From Nocardia asiatica NBRC 100129 (GTDB lineage Bacteria > Actinomycetota > Actinomycetes > Mycobacteriales > Mycobacteriaceae): a stretch of 63,401 nucleotides of DNA. The DNA lies in the NCBI RefSeq assembly GCF_000308415.1, contig NZ_BAFS01000124.1:1-63401 (forward strand). Reading direction: 5' to 3'. Under the pieces are notes generated by a model. The model was not told the DNA's origin. It saw only the letters and a list, made by a program, of their open reading frames with translations, and searched no databases. Below are positions 1 through 9,882 of this stretch, piece after piece (the first letter of the stretch is position 1; every line of letters begins with the position of its first letter). The translations under genes were made by a program, and so were the position numbers.

Positions 1-3
1 GCG

Positions 4-1380
4 ATGACCGCGCGGCCGATCCGCAAGGTGCTCGTCGCCAACCGCGGCGAGATCGCCGTGCGGGTCATCCGCACCTGCGCCGAACTCGGGATCGCCACCG
101 TCGCGGTGTACTCCGCGGCCGACGCCGATTCGGCGGCGGTACGGCTGGCCGACCAAGCGTTCCGGATCGGTCCCGGTCCCGCCAAGCGCAGCTACTCCTA
201 CATTCCGGCGGTCATCGAGGCCGCCAGGGCCACCGGCGCCGACGCGATCCATCCTGGATACGGATTCCTCTCCGAGAACCCCGATTTCGCCGAAGTGTGC
301 GAGGCGGAGGGCTTCGTGTTCGTCGGCACGCCCGCGGCGATCATGGCCGATCTCGGCGACAAGTCGACGGCGCGGTCGCTGATGGCCGCGGCCGGCTTGC
401 CGCTGCTGCCGGGCAGCCGCGATCCGCTCGAGACGGTGGACGAGGCGCACGCCCTCGCCGACGACATCGGTTATCCGGTGATCATCAAAGCGGTGGCGGG
501 CGGCGGCGGCCGTGGGATGCGGGTCGTGCGGGACTCCGCCGACTTCTCCGCCGCCTGGCAGGAGACCCGCGCCAATGCCACCGCGGTGTTCGGGGACGGC
601 CGCCTGTACGTCGAGCGCTACCTCGACTCGGCGCGGCACATCGAAGTACAGATCCTGGCCGATCGGCACGGCACGGTGCGGCATCTCGGCGCCAGGGACT
701 GCTCGTTGCAGCGGCGGCACCAGAAGCTCGTCGAGGAGTCGCCCGCTCCGGGACTGTCCGAGGAACTCGTGGCCCGGATCGGCGCGGCCGCCGTGCGGGG
801 CGCCGAGGCCGTCGGCTACGTCGGAGCCGGAACCTTCGAATTCCTCCTGGACCAGCAGGGGCGCTTCTACTTCATGGAGGTCAACTGCCGTTTGCAGGTC
901 GAGCATCCGGTCACCGAGATGGTCACCGGCATCGACCTCGTCGCCGAGCAGTTGCGCATCGCCTCGGGCCTGCCGCTGGCGCTGCCCGTCGATGCCGCAA
1001 CCCCGCGCGGAGTGTCCATCGAATGCCGGATCAACGCCGAGGATCCGCAACGCGCATTCGCACCTGCGCCAGGCACACTCACCGAGTGCGCCCTCCCGGG
1101 TGGGCCGTTCGTCCGTATCGACACCCACGTCTCACCGGGCTATGCCATTCCGCCGCATTACGATTCGCTGCTCGCCAAGATCATCGTCTGGGCGCCCGAC
1201 CGGCGCACGGCCATCGCTCGCATGCGCAGGGCGCTGGCCGAGACCAGAATCCGTGGCAGAGGCATCGCCACCACGACCGAATTCCTGCACGACATCCTCG
1301 ACCACCCCCGCTTCCGCGCCGCGGACCACGACACCGCCCTCATCGGGACCCTCACCACGGTGTCGCGCGTCGCCTCATGA
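4..1380 (+). CDS. accC: Biotin carboxylase (acetyl-/acyl-CoA carboxylase subunit AccC)
   Basis: ATP-dependent carboxylation of the biotin on a carrier protein, first half-reaction of acetyl-/propionyl-CoA carboxylase, cytoplasmic. The 458-residue length fits the stand-alone biotin carboxylase subunit: N-terminal domain with VANRGEIAVR (11-20) and HPGYGFLSEN (83-92), ATP-grasp glycine loop GGGGRGM (166-172), and the catalytic EVNCRLQVEH segment (292-301), followed by the C-terminal domain. There is no C-terminal biotin-carrier domain, so the partner subunits must lie elsewhere, perhaps upstream of the window. The ATG four bases into the window is a normal family N-terminus, so the gene looks complete. 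A strong hairpin follows directly. The family usually has Thr where this protein has Cys295. Confidence 0.93.
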   Translation: MTARPIRKVLVANRGEIAVRVIRTCAELGIATVAVYSAADADSAAVRLADQAFRIGPGPAKRSYSYIPAVIEAARATGADAIHPGYGFLSENPDFAEVCEAEGFVFVGTPAAIMADLGDKSTARSLMAAAGLPLLPGSRDPLETVDEAHALADDIGYPVIIKAVAGGGGRGMRVVRDSADFSAAWQETRANATAVFGDGRLYVERYLDSARHIEVQILADRHGTVRHLGARDCSLQRRHQKLVEESPAPGLSEELVARIGAAAVRGAEAVGYVGAGTFEFLLDQQGRFYFMEVNCRLQVEHPVTEMVTGIDLVAEQLRIASGLPLALPVDAATPRGVSIECRINAEDPQRAFAPAPGTLTECALPGGPFVRIDTHVSPGYAIPPHYDSLLAKIIVWAPDRRTAIARMRRALAETRIRGRGIATTTEFLHDILDHPRFRAADHDTALIGTLTTVSRVAS

Positions 1381-1384
1381 AGCC

Positions 1385-1425
1385 GCCGCCATCGGACGCG
1401 GTGACGGCCCGCGTCCGATGGCGGC
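1385..1425 (+). terminator. Strong hairpin terminator after accC
   Basis: A perfect 16-bp inverted repeat (arms 1385-1400 and 1410-1425, 9-nt loop) begins four bases after the accC stop codon. No clear U tract follows, as is common in actinobacteria. Confidence 0.8.
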
Positions 1426-1454
1426 GCACCCCGTCGGCTATGTGTTCGCCGACG

Positions 1455-1619
1455 GCCGACAAGCCGATCGCCGACGAACGCACCGACCCACGATCTGCTG
1501 TGCCGTTCCAGGCGTGCCTTCCAAGGGCTCAGCTCATGGCCACCGCCGAACGCGTCGGTGTGCAGCCGCGAGAGCACCTCGTCGTCGACAGCGAAACGGA
1601 TGCGGAGATCCGCGATCAT
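1455..1619 (-). pseudogene. N-terminal remnant of a GNAT-family N-acetyltransferase
   Basis: From an ATG at 1619, 55 codons read like the start of a GNAT acetyltransferase: a segment with VDDEVLSRLHTDAFGG, then SPWKARLERHSRSWVGAF and the first core strand ending DRLVG. After that the reading loses all resemblance and runs antisense into the accC terminator and gene. The catalytic acetyl-CoA binding part of the fold is absent, so the gene is truncated at about position 1455. It lies beside an IS110-type remnant, consistent with a deletion or rearrangement. The call rests on remembered family patterns; a protein search of the 55 codons would confirm it. Confidence 0.55.
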
Positions 1620-1716
1620 GCGGCGTCCTCTCAGCGCGGTCGTCACGACGTGATGTCACGTGATCGTGGCACCATGTCGATGCTGGGGCCAGCGGATTTC
1701 GCTCGAATTCGGTTCC

Positions 1717-1866
1717 GAGCATGGCGTAGAGCACGTCGCGGCGGCGCCGGGCCAGGCAGATGAGGGCGGCGTTGTGTTTCTTGCCCTCGCCGCGCTTCCG
1801 GTCGTTGTAGGTGCGGCTTGCCGGGTCGTGCAGGGCGGCGAGAACCGTATCTTCGAGGTCCTCTGA
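1717..1866 (-). pseudogene. C-terminal remnant of an IS110/IS116/IS902-type transposase
   Basis: About 50 codons on the minus strand carry the conserved tail of IS110-family transposases: DPASRTYNDRKRGEGKKHN followed by AALICLARRRRDVLYAML. In the family this segment (typically ...YYDRKRAEGKRHNQAL...LARRR.DVL.AML...) lies close to the C-terminus. The DEDD catalytic domain and the rest of the transposase are absent, and the sequence after the motif does not match the usual end. No terminal repeats were seen, as expected for IS110. This is a dead fragment marking a past insertion between accC and the transporter operon. Confidence 0.6.
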
Positions 1867-1988
1867 TCGCGCGATGCGGTCGCCGGTTCGAGCCCTAGGG
1901 TTTGGGAAGGCGTAAACCATGAGGGCATTCGCACGAGCGAGTGCGTCGGTAGCACGGACCGCGAGGCGAGCGGGGCGCGTAGAGCGCC

Positions 1989-2801
1989 CTACTTCAACCC
2001 CGACCGCACGAACGCGTTGACGATATGACGTTGCAGCAGCAGGTACATCAGTAGCACTGGAAGGCAGGCGAGGCTGGCCAACGCCATCATCGGCCCCCAC
2101 TGGTCGCCCTCGGTGCCCATGAAGCTGCGCAGGCCCAGTTGGAGCACGCTGTTGGACTGGCGCAGCACCACCGCGGGCCAGAAGTATTCGTTCCACGCGT
2201 TGATGAACAGCAGGATGCCCAACGCCGCCAGGGCGGGACGCAGGTTCGGCACGACCACGGTCCACAGGATCGACCAGGAGGATCGGCCATCGATCTTCGC
2301 CGCCGCGACGAGTTCCTTGGGGAAGCCGGCCATGTGCTGGCGTAGCAGCAGCACCGCCAGCGCCGAGCACAGCGTCGGAAGCACCACGCCGATCAGCGAA
2401 TTGATCAGGCCGAGCTCGGTGAGCAGGACGTAGTTGGGCAGCATCGTCACTTGGAACGGCACCAGCCAGGTGCCGACGAATGCCAGGTACAGCAGTCTCT
2501 GGAACGGGAAGGTGTACATCGCGAACGCGTAGGAGGCCAGCAGCGCGATCAGCAGCTGCCCCGCCGCCGAGAGCGCCGCGACGAAGAAAGTGTTGCCGAT
2601 GAGGCCGACCACGTCGACTTTGTCGGCCACGTCGCCGTAGTTGGCCAGGGAGATCGGCCAGGGGATCGGCGACAGCGAGGTGACGTCCTCGGGCCGCCGC
2701 AGCGACGTGGCGAACAGCCAGTAGATCGGGAACGCGCACAGCACGGCGGTCGCGGCCAGCAGCAGGTGGCTGCCCGCGGTGCGTAATCGGTCAATCATCA
2801 T
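1989..2801 (-). CDS. Carbohydrate/glycerol-phosphate-type ABC transporter permease (UgpE/MalG-like)
   Basis: Inner-membrane permease of a CUT1-family importer. About 270 residues with six hydrophobic segments; the EAA loop that docks the ATPase is visible in the middle (LVAAAKIDGRSSWSILWTVV region). The likely start is ATG 2801, which overlaps the end of the upstream permease gene by 11 bases; a TTG nine bases earlier is possible. It is the last gene of a minus-strand run. Its pairing with an UgpA-like permease, an UgpB-like lipoprotein and an UgpC/MsmK-like ATPase suggests import of a sugar, polyol phosphate or glycerophosphodiester. Substrate is not readable from sequence. Confidence 0.88.
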   Translation of the reverse strand: MMIDRLRTAGSHLLLAATAVLCAFPIYWLFATSLRRPEDVTSLSPIPWPISLANYGDVADKVDVVGLIGNTFFVAALSAAGQLLIALLASYAFAMYTFPFQRLLYLAFVGTWLVPFQVTMLPNYVLLTELGLINSLIGVVLPTLCSALAVLLLRQHMAGFPKELVAAAKIDGRSSWSILWTVVVPNLRPALAALGILLFINAWNEYFWPAVVLRQSNSVLQLGLRSFMGTEGDQWGPMMALASLACLPVLLMYLLLQRHIVNAFVRSGLK

Positions 2802-3741
2802 GAAAGGCAACCTTTTCCGAGACCCAAACCAAGATCCCCGCGATCACTCCGAACCCGGCGAACAGCAGCACACCGGCGGCGGCGCTGAGCCCCGCGTCGA
2901 AACTGTGGAAGGCGTAATCCCACAACAGGTAATAGATGTTGGTGGTCGCCTGCGACGGACCGCCTTGGGTCATCGAGTCGATGAGCGGGAAAGTCAGGGT
3001 CGGACTGAGCAGAACCGTGGTCAGCACCAGGAACAGCAACGTGGGGGACAGCAGGGGCAAGGTGATCCACCGGCGGATCTGCCGGGCGCTCGCGCCGTCC
3101 ACCCGGGCGGCCTCGTCGTAGTCGCCGCTGATGCCGGCCAGCCCCGCCCAGATCACGAGCACGGCGAACCCGAGCAACTGCCATCCGGTGATCAGGATGA
3201 TCACTCCGTGCGCGGTGCCCACGTCGTAGACCCAGTTGCGGTCCGAGCGCAGGACCTGATCGACGAAGCCGCTGCCCGGATGCAGCAACCAGCGCCACAC
3301 CGCCGCCGCCGCGACGGGCGCGACGAGGAACGGCACGAAGACGAACGCGTGGTACACCGTCCGCGCCCGGCCGTGCACCCGTCGGCTGGCCAGCGCGACG
3401 AGCAGCGGGAGCACGACCGTGAACGGCAGCATGCCCGCGATCAGCACTCCGGTGCGGCCGACCGAGTCCCAGAAGGCCGGAAGCTCCAGCAGCCGTTCGT
3501 AATTTCCGGTGCCGACCGGTTTCATCGGCGCGGTCGGCAAGAGGTTCCACGAATAGGTGGACAGTTCGACCGCCTGGACCAGCGGCCGGTAGATCCACAC
3601 GACGAGCAACACCAGCGCGGGCGCCAGATACAGGTAGGGCGCGGCGAACCGCCCCGCCCGGCGCAACCGGGCGGGGCGATGCGACGGCGCGACCGTTTCG
3701 GCCGGCTCCGCGGTCACCAAGGGTGATTCCACGACGAACAT
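2791..3741 (-). CDS. Carbohydrate/glycerol-phosphate-type ABC transporter permease (UgpA/MalF-like)
   Basis: First membrane subunit of the importer, 316 residues. A basic cytoplasmic N-terminus precedes six hydrophobic segments, and the EAA loop is recognisable (DYDEAARVDGASARQIRRWI). Its ATG at 3741 lies four bases after the stop of the metallophosphodiesterase gene, and its end overlaps the next permease, so the two permeases are translationally coupled. UgpA-type proteins are about 300 residues, matching this length. Forms the channel with the downstream UgpE-like protein. Function as a transporter subunit is firm; substrate is inferred only from neighbours. Confidence 0.9.
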   Translation of the reverse strand: MFVVESPLVTAEPAETVAPSHRPARLRRAGRFAAPYLYLAPALVLLVVWIYRPLVQAVELSTYSWNLLPTAPMKPVGTGNYERLLELPAFWDSVGRTGVLIAGMLPFTVVLPLLVALASRRVHGRARTVYHAFVFVPFLVAPVAAAAVWRWLLHPGSGFVDQVLRSDRNWVYDVGTAHGVIILITGWQLLGFAVLVIWAGLAGISGDYDEAARVDGASARQIRRWITLPLLSPTLLFLVLTTVLLSPTLTFPLIDSMTQGGPSQATTNIYYLLWDYAFHSFDAGLSAAAGVLLFAGFGVIAGILVWVSEKVAFHDD

Positions 3742-3745
3742 CGAG

Positions 3746-4603
3746 TTATCCGGCCTCCGCGGCCAGCGCGGCGAGCTGGTCGAGCACGTCCTGCTCGGGC
3801 CGGTCGTAGAGGGTCTCGGCGGGCGTCGCCTCGATCGCGGTGGCGACCAGCGTCGAGCCGAGCAGATCGATCCGGCTGTAGCCGAATCCGATCAATCCCC
3901 GGTGCCGTCCGGACGGCGCGATCGTGTCGATCCGGTAGGCCAGCGCGGGCCCGATCCAGACCGGGATGCCCGCCAGAGCCGCCGCGCCCGTGAGGTGATT
4001 GTGCCCGCAGACGATCAGCCCCACGTCCGAGCCCGCCAGCACCTCGGCCAGCAACTCGGGCCGTTCCAGCCGCAAGTATTCGGTGGCCGCGACCGGCGAG
4101 GGAATAGGCGGATGGTGCAGCACCAGCAGACTGCCGCGCGGCGCCGGTTCGCGCAGCTGCTCGGCCAGCCAGTCCAGCTGCCGCTGCTCGAGCCGGCCGT
4201 CGTGCCGTCGCGGAGTCGTGCTGTCCAGCGCGATCACCCGCAGACCCGCCACGTCGGCCACCTGGTCGTGCGTGGTGTCCGGGTCGATCTCGGCGGGATC
4301 GGCTCCGAGCAGTTCGGTGGCGAAGGCGGTGCGCTCGTCGTGGTTGCCCATGACGTACATGGTCTGCGCGCCGAGTTCCGCGGCCACCGGTTCGACCGCG
4401 CCGCGCAGCCGTTGGTAGGCCTCGGGCGACCCGGTGTCGGTCAGATCTCCCGTGAGCACCAGCGCGTCGACGCGCTGCCGGGAGGCCCGCAGCTGCTGCA
4501 ACGCGTGGGTGAGATTGGCGTAGGTGTCCACCATGCCGTGCACCCATTCCCCGGCGGGCCGGATGTGGGTGTCGGTGAGCTGGACGATCGTCACCTCGCT
4601 CAT
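3746..4603 (-). CDS. Class III metallophosphodiesterase (GpdQ / Rv0805 / CpdA-like)
   Basis: Cytoplasmic binuclear-metal phosphodiesterase of 285 residues, with all five family motifs: D11-x-H13 (LTDTH), GDLTD (52-56), GNHDE (86-90), LHHPP (162-166) and CGHNH (199-203). Homologues hydrolyse 3',5'-cAMP (Rv0805, CpdA) or glycerophosphodiesters (GpdQ). The ATG at 4603 overlaps the stop of the UgpB-like gene (ATGA), and the gene is inserted between the binding-protein and permease genes of the importer. That position favours a role in cleaving the imported compound, for example a glycerophosphodiester, over general cAMP turnover. This is inference from context; no signal peptide is present. Confidence 0.85.
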   Translation of the reverse strand: MSEVTIVQLTDTHIRPAGEWVHGMVDTYANLTHALQQLRASRQRVDALVLTGDLTDTGSPEAYQRLRGAVEPVAAELGAQTMYVMGNHDERTAFATELLGADPAEIDPDTTHDQVADVAGLRVIALDSTTPRRHDGRLEQRQLDWLAEQLREPAPRGSLLVLHHPPIPSPVAATEYLRLERPELLAEVLAGSDVGLIVCGHNHLTGAAALAGIPVWIGPALAYRIDTIAPSGRHRGLIGFGYSRIDLLGSTLVATAIEATPAETLYDRPEQDVLDQLAALAAEAG

Positions 4604-5973
4604 GACGTCGGCAGCAGTTCGGCGCCCTGATCGCGGGCGGCGGTGAGGGTGGACTGCGGGTCCTTGCCCTGGAAGACGACGGCCTCGACCGCGTCCATCA
4701 TGCCGTCGCGGATCTGCAGATAGTTGTTGCCGGGCATGGAGATCCACGGTTCCATGTTCGCCAGCTGGGCGACGTTGGGCGCCAGCAGCGGGTTCTGCTT
4801 CGACCAGGCCTGCAATCCGTCCGGATCGTCCATCAGGCCGGTGCGCAGCGGCAGGTAGCCGATGCCCTGGGAGATCTTGCTGTAGGCGGACTCACTGGTC
4901 AGGAACTTGATCAGTTCCCAGGCGGCGCGCTGCTTGGCCGGGTCGTTGGACAGGATGTGCAGCGAAGCGCCGGAATTGGTCGGCACGGTCGGCTTGCCCG
5001 CGAAGCTAGGCATCGGCGCCGAGCGCAGATCCCACTTGTCCTTGGCTCCGGTGACGAAGGTGCCCTGGATCGCGCTGGTCTCCAGGATCATGCCGATCTC
5101 ACCGCGCGCGAACGCTTCGTAGCCCTGCTTCTGGTTGAGCTTGGGCATGCCGCCGGAGCTGACCAACTGCTGGCTCATCGCCGCGACCTCGACCGCGGGA
5201 GCGTCGGCGAAGGTGAGCTTCGTGCGATCCTCGGAGATCACCCGGCCGCCGTTGGAGCGCACCATCGACTGGAAGCACCAGTCCTTGGCGGTCTTGGTCA
5301 GGCAGTCGATGTAGACCCCGCCCTTGCCGGTCTTCCCGGTGATCGCCGTCGCGGCCTCGGCGACCTGCTGCCAGGTGGCCGGAGGCTTCGCCGGATCCAG
5401 GCCCGCCGCGGCGAACAGCGAGGCGTTGTAATAGAGCACGGGCGTGGAGAACACGAACGGCACACCGTAGGTGTGGCCGTCCCAGTCGGCCAGCGTGCGG
5501 GCCTTCGGCGCGAACGGATGCTTCGCCCCGTCGAAATTGCGCTGCACGTCCTGCTTGCCGACCAGGGTGTCCAGCGGCTTGGCGCCGAGCTGGTGGATGG
5601 TGAAGTCCAGGTCGCTGAAGCCGAGCTGGGCGACGTCCGGCGGGTTGCCCGCCACCATCTGGTTCTGGATGCTGGAGACGGTGTCGGTGGCCGGGTTCGG
5701 GCTGTTGCCCTGCGGTTTCTGCGCGGTCACCGTGATGTTCGGGAACTTCGTGCGGAAATCGGCGATCAAGGAGTTGAAGGTATCGGTCCAGGCGCCGGCG
5801 AGTCCGTAGTTGTAGGACTCGAACACGATCGACACCTGCTGATCGGGCTTCAGCTCCGGGATCTGCGCGCTGCCGGCGTTCGAGTCGGTGGTGGTGCTCC
5901 CGAGTCCGCCGCAAGCGCTGAGCGCGACGGTGGTTGCGAACACCAGGCCCAGAATGGGCGCGGTGCGTTTCAC
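4600..5973 (-). CDS. UgpB-like extracellular solute-binding lipoprotein of ABC importer
   Basis: Family 1 solute-binding protein, 457 residues. The GTG start (5973) is preceded by GAGGAG at good spacing. A lipoprotein signal peptide ends in the lipobox LSAC (18-21), so the protein is anchored by lipidated Cys21 outside the membrane. The body has the two-lobe pattern of CUT1 binding proteins, including a PPATWQQV segment and a C-terminal NNYLQIRDG..AVEAV stretch typical of UgpB-like proteins. Its stop overlaps the phosphodiesterase start by four bases. Captures the substrate for the adjacent permeases. Confidence 0.9.
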   Translation of the reverse strand: MKRTAPILGLVFATTVALSACGGLGSTTTDSNAGSAQIPELKPDQQVSIVFESYNYGLAGAWTDTFNSLIADFRTKFPNITVTAQKPQGNSPNPATDTVSSIQNQMVAGNPPDVAQLGFSDLDFTIHQLGAKPLDTLVGKQDVQRNFDGAKHPFAPKARTLADWDGHTYGVPFVFSTPVLYYNASLFAAAGLDPAKPPATWQQVAEAATAITGKTGKGGVYIDCLTKTAKDWCFQSMVRSNGGRVISEDRTKLTFADAPAVEVAAMSQQLVSSGGMPKLNQKQGYEAFARGEIGMILETSAIQGTFVTGAKDKWDLRSAPMPSFAGKPTVPTNSGASLHILSNDPAKQRAAWELIKFLTSESAYSKISQGIGYLPLRTGLMDDPDGLQAWSKQNPLLAPNVAQLANMEPWISMPGNNYLQIRDGMMDAVEAVVFQGKDPQSTLTAARDQGAELLPTS

Positions 5974-6008
5974 GGTGTTCTCCTCATCGAGTTGGGGGTG
6001 TTCCGGGT

Positions 6009-7142
<1,134 letters not shown>

Positions 7143-7151
7143 CGTCGCCCC

Positions 7152-8045
7152 TCAGCCCGGCAGCTCGCCGGCCACGATCCAGGTCGCCACCCTGGCCGCG
7201 ATCGCGGGCGAATCCTTCACCCAGAGGAAGTGGTCGCGGTGGCGCACCGGCGAGTTCTCGTCGATGTGCCAGTGCGTCACCCGCGCCTTCGGCATCCGGG
7301 AGACCAGGAAGTCGACGTTCGACTTCGGGCCGAGCGCGTCGTCGGACAGCGAGATCACCAGCACCGGCGCGGTCAGCTCGCGCAGCAGGGTGTTGTACCG
7401 GCGCTTGCTGCCCTTCGGGCGGTAGTAGCTGGTCAGCGAATGCATCGACCAGTCGCGCATGACGCCGCCCGGCATCGGGGCCGGGATGAGCACGCCGCCG
7501 GGCCAGTGCCCCTTCCAGCGGGAGACCAGGCCGATCCACTGGATCTGGCTCAGCGCCTCCCACCAGCGGCGAACACCGAAGGCCCACCAGAACACGGTGC
7601 CGGTGCCGATGACGGTCACGCCCGCGACCCGGTCGGGTTCGGCCGCGGCGAACAGCAGCGCGAGCTGTCCGCCCAAGCTGTGCCCGAACAGCTGGATCGG
7701 CGCCTCGGGGAAACGCGCCCGCACCGCCGCGACGAGCGCGGGCAGGTCGGTCTCGATCATTTCCCGATAACCGAAGTCGCGGTGCAGCCCCAGCTCCGGC
7801 TTGGCCTCACCGTGCGCGCGCAAGTCGGTCATTGCCACCGAAATGCCCTGTGCGTGAAGCTCTTTCGCGAGGGCAAAGTAGTTCTTCGCCTTCATGGCCA
7901 TCGCGGGCAGGATCAGCACGACGGGCGCGCCCGGCTTCTTCGAGGCCAGGAAGCGGACGATGAAGGTGACGCCGTCGGCGGTGTCGACCGCGGCCGACTC
8001 CAAGGCGGTGAACTCCGAACGGTTCTCGGGCGCCGTGGTGGTCAT
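7152..8045 (-). CDS. Alpha/beta hydrolase (serine esterase/lipase-like)
   Basis: Soluble alpha/beta-hydrolase of 297 residues. The nucleophile elbow is GHSLGG, the oxyanion region LPAMAMKAKNY follows strand 3, and the catalytic acid and base are probably the Asp in SLSDDALGP and the His in RHRDHFLW. Family members hydrolyse esters, lactones or acylglycerols. It starts at an ATGA overlap with the thioesterase-like gene and ends nine bases before the ATPase gene, so it is cotranscribed with both. In this operon it may release acyl chains from the imported or cytoplasmic lipid. No signal peptide. Confidence 0.8.
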   Translation of the reverse strand: MTTTAPENRSEFTALESAAVDTADGVTFIVRFLASKKPGAPVVLILPAMAMKAKNYFALAKELHAQGISVAMTDLRAHGEAKPELGLHRDFGYREMIETDLPALVAAVRARFPEAPIQLFGHSLGGQLALLFAAAEPDRVAGVTVIGTGTVFWWAFGVRRWWEALSQIQWIGLVSRWKGHWPGGVLIPAPMPGGVMRDWSMHSLTSYYRPKGSKRRYNTLLRELTAPVLVISLSDDALGPKSNVDFLVSRMPKARVTHWHIDENSPVRHRDHFLWVKDSPAIAARVATWIVAGELPG

Positions 8046-8566
8046 CGGTCGCCCTCCCCGATGGTCACGTCACACACGTAGTCGAAGGTGAACTTCGCGA
8101 CGACGACATCGCCGTCATCGAGCAAACTGGCCTTTCCGGTCAGTTCGAAACGCCGCGAGGCCGTGGCGGCGAGCACGTCGGCGAGTTCGCGCTGGTCGAC
8201 GGTCGCGACGGCGCGGATGCGGCCGATGGCCGGTTTGCGGTAGGACGCGCTGCCGCCGCGCAGCACCAGCCGCTCGACGGTGCGCAGGCGGGTGGCCGCG
8301 GCGCCGACGAACGCGGCCGCTCCGCCGATGTCGGCGGCGGTGAACAGCGCTCCGGCGTGCACGGTGCCCATGTGGTTGCGGACCTCGCCGACGGCGGGTA
8401 TCTCGACGACGGCGCGGTCGGGCCCGATCTCGGCGATGAGCGTGCCGACGTGGCGCCCGAACGGCACCATCTCCTGGGACACCGCCCGCAGGTACTCGTA
8501 ATCGACAGCGGCGCAGTCGAGTTCGGGATAGGCGGCCGCGAAGCCGGCGATCTCACGCGTGGTCAT
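8042..8566 (-). CDS. Hotdog-fold thioesterase-like protein (DUF4442/PaaI-like)
   Basis: About 174 residues. The stretch NHMGTVHAGALFTAADIGGAA is the hotdog-fold substrate and CoA site of PaaI/DUF4442 proteins, which hydrolyse or bind acyl-CoA thioesters. The start ATG 8566 is preceded by AAGGAG. The stop overlaps the hydrolase start (ATGA), and the upstream acyl-CoA dehydrogenase ends 11 bases away. The trio probably handles one acyl-CoA degradation or release step. Length and motif fit the family; the exact acyl substrate cannot be inferred. Confidence 0.75.
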   Translation of the reverse strand: MTTREIAGFAAAYPELDCAAVDYEYLRAVSQEMVPFGRHVGTLIAEIGPDRAVVEIPAVGEVRNHMGTVHAGALFTAADIGGAAAFVGAAATRLRTVERLVLRGGSASYRKPAIGRIRAVATVDQRELADVLAATASRRFELTGKASLLDDGDVVVAKFTFDYVCDVTIGEGDR

Positions 8567-8577
8567 GGTTTGCTCCT

Positions 8578-9738
8578 TCAGCGTTTCGTGCGCAGGGCGC
8601 GACGGGCGATCGACCAGCGCAGGACTTCCGACGGTCCCTCGTAGATCCGGAAGGCCCTGGCCTCGACGAGGAACCGGGCGACCAGGTGGTCCTCGCAGAC
8701 GCCGAGCCCGCCGTGCAGCTGGACCGCCCGGTCGAGGACCCGCCAGACCGCCTCGGAGACGAACGTCTTGGCGATCGAGGCTTCGTGCCGCGCCTGCGAG
8801 GAGGTCGGCCCCTGCGCGTCGATGGTCTCGGCGGCGGTGCGGATCACGCCGCGCGCGGCGGCGATGTCGATCTCGTTGTCGGCGACGAGCCCCTGGGCCA
8901 TGCCGTGCTCGGCGATCGGGACGCCGAACGACGTGCGCGTACCGATGTGCTCGATGGTCATCCGGTGCGCCCGCACCGCGAGTCCGAGCCAGTTCATGCA
9001 GAACACCAGGCGCGAGGGCGCGAGCCGGACCTGCGCGAGCGCCAGACCCTGGCCGACCTGGCCCAGCACGGCGGATTCGGGCACCTCGCAGTCGGTGAAG
9101 GTGACCTCGCAGTGGCCGCCGGGCGCGCTGGTGTGGTCGAGGGTCGGCATGCGGCGGCCCACTCGCATCCCGGGGTTGTCCTGGTCGACCAGGAACATCG
9201 TCGGGCCGTCGCCGGTGCGCGCCACGCAGATGGTGAACGCCGCGCCCTGCGCGCCCGTGGTGAAATGCTTGGTCCCGTTGACGACCCAGCCGGAGTCGGT
9301 CTCCTCGGCGACGGTCTGCAACATGCCGGGGTCGGATCCGGCGCCGGGGGCCGGTTCGGTCATCGCGATCGCGGAACGGACGTCGCCCGCGGCCAGCGGC
9401 GCGAGGTAGCGCTGCTTCTGCTCCTCGTTCGCCACGTGCGCGAGCAGGTGGATGTTGCCGTCGTCGGGCGCCCACGCGTTGACGGCGATCGGGCCGAGCA
9501 GGCTGGCGCCCGCGGCTTCGAGCACCTGCGCTTGGGCGCGGGTGTCCAGGCCGAGCCCGCCGTACCGCGGGTCCGACAGCGGGCCGAAGACGCCGGCCTC
9601 CTTGGCCTTCTTCTGCAGCTCGAGCCGCAGAGCGTCGTCCATCACCCGCCCGTCCACGACGACCTCGCGTTCCACCGGAACGACCTGGTCCCGAATGAAC
9701 TGGGTGGTCTTGTCCACCAATTGCGCCACAGTGGTCAT
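8578..9738 (-). CDS. Acyl-CoA dehydrogenase (FadE-type)
   Basis: FAD flavoenzyme introducing the alpha-beta double bond into acyl-CoA, 386 residues, a normal length. Visible are the FAD-binding AMTEPAPGAGSD segment, the NGTKHFTTGAQ loop, the RTSFGVPI region, LHGGLGVCEDH, and the catalytic glutamate in IYEGPSEV near the C-terminus. The start was placed at ATG 9738 (MTTVAQLV); longer in-frame starts lack a family match. First gene of the eight-gene minus-strand run, facing the divergent reductase across 144 bp that should hold both promoters. Its closest relatives by pattern are the two-domain ACADs of actinobacterial lipid or steroid catabolism, which is inference. Confidence 0.88.
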   Translation of the reverse strand: MTTVAQLVDKTTQFIRDQVVPVEREVVVDGRVMDDALRLELQKKAKEAGVFGPLSDPRYGGLGLDTRAQAQVLEAAGASLLGPIAVNAWAPDDGNIHLLAHVANEEQKQRYLAPLAAGDVRSAIAMTEPAPGAGSDPGMLQTVAEETDSGWVVNGTKHFTTGAQGAAFTICVARTGDGPTMFLVDQDNPGMRVGRRMPTLDHTSAPGGHCEVTFTDCEVPESAVLGQVGQGLALAQVRLAPSRLVFCMNWLGLAVRAHRMTIEHIGTRTSFGVPIAEHGMAQGLVADNEIDIAAARGVIRTAAETIDAQGPTSSQARHEASIAKTFVSEAVWRVLDRAVQLHGGLGVCEDHLVARFLVEARAFRIYEGPSEVLRWSIARRALRTKR

Positions 9739-9882
9739 GGCGTCAGTCTCGGGGCGGCGCCGGCCGGGGGAGGGCGCGATAGTCAACGTCGATTGTGCGA
9801 ATCGACTGCCCATTCGTCCGCTGCGGGGGCGGCTCATCTCGGCGACGGTGATCGCGGAGACGTTGCCGGGCTAGGGGACGAA

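Noticed and set aside
1885..1895. GGTTCGAGCCC, resembling a tRNA T-loop box
   Set aside because: The flanking bases do not form the T-stem (only two pairs) and no cloverleaf or acceptor stem is visible.
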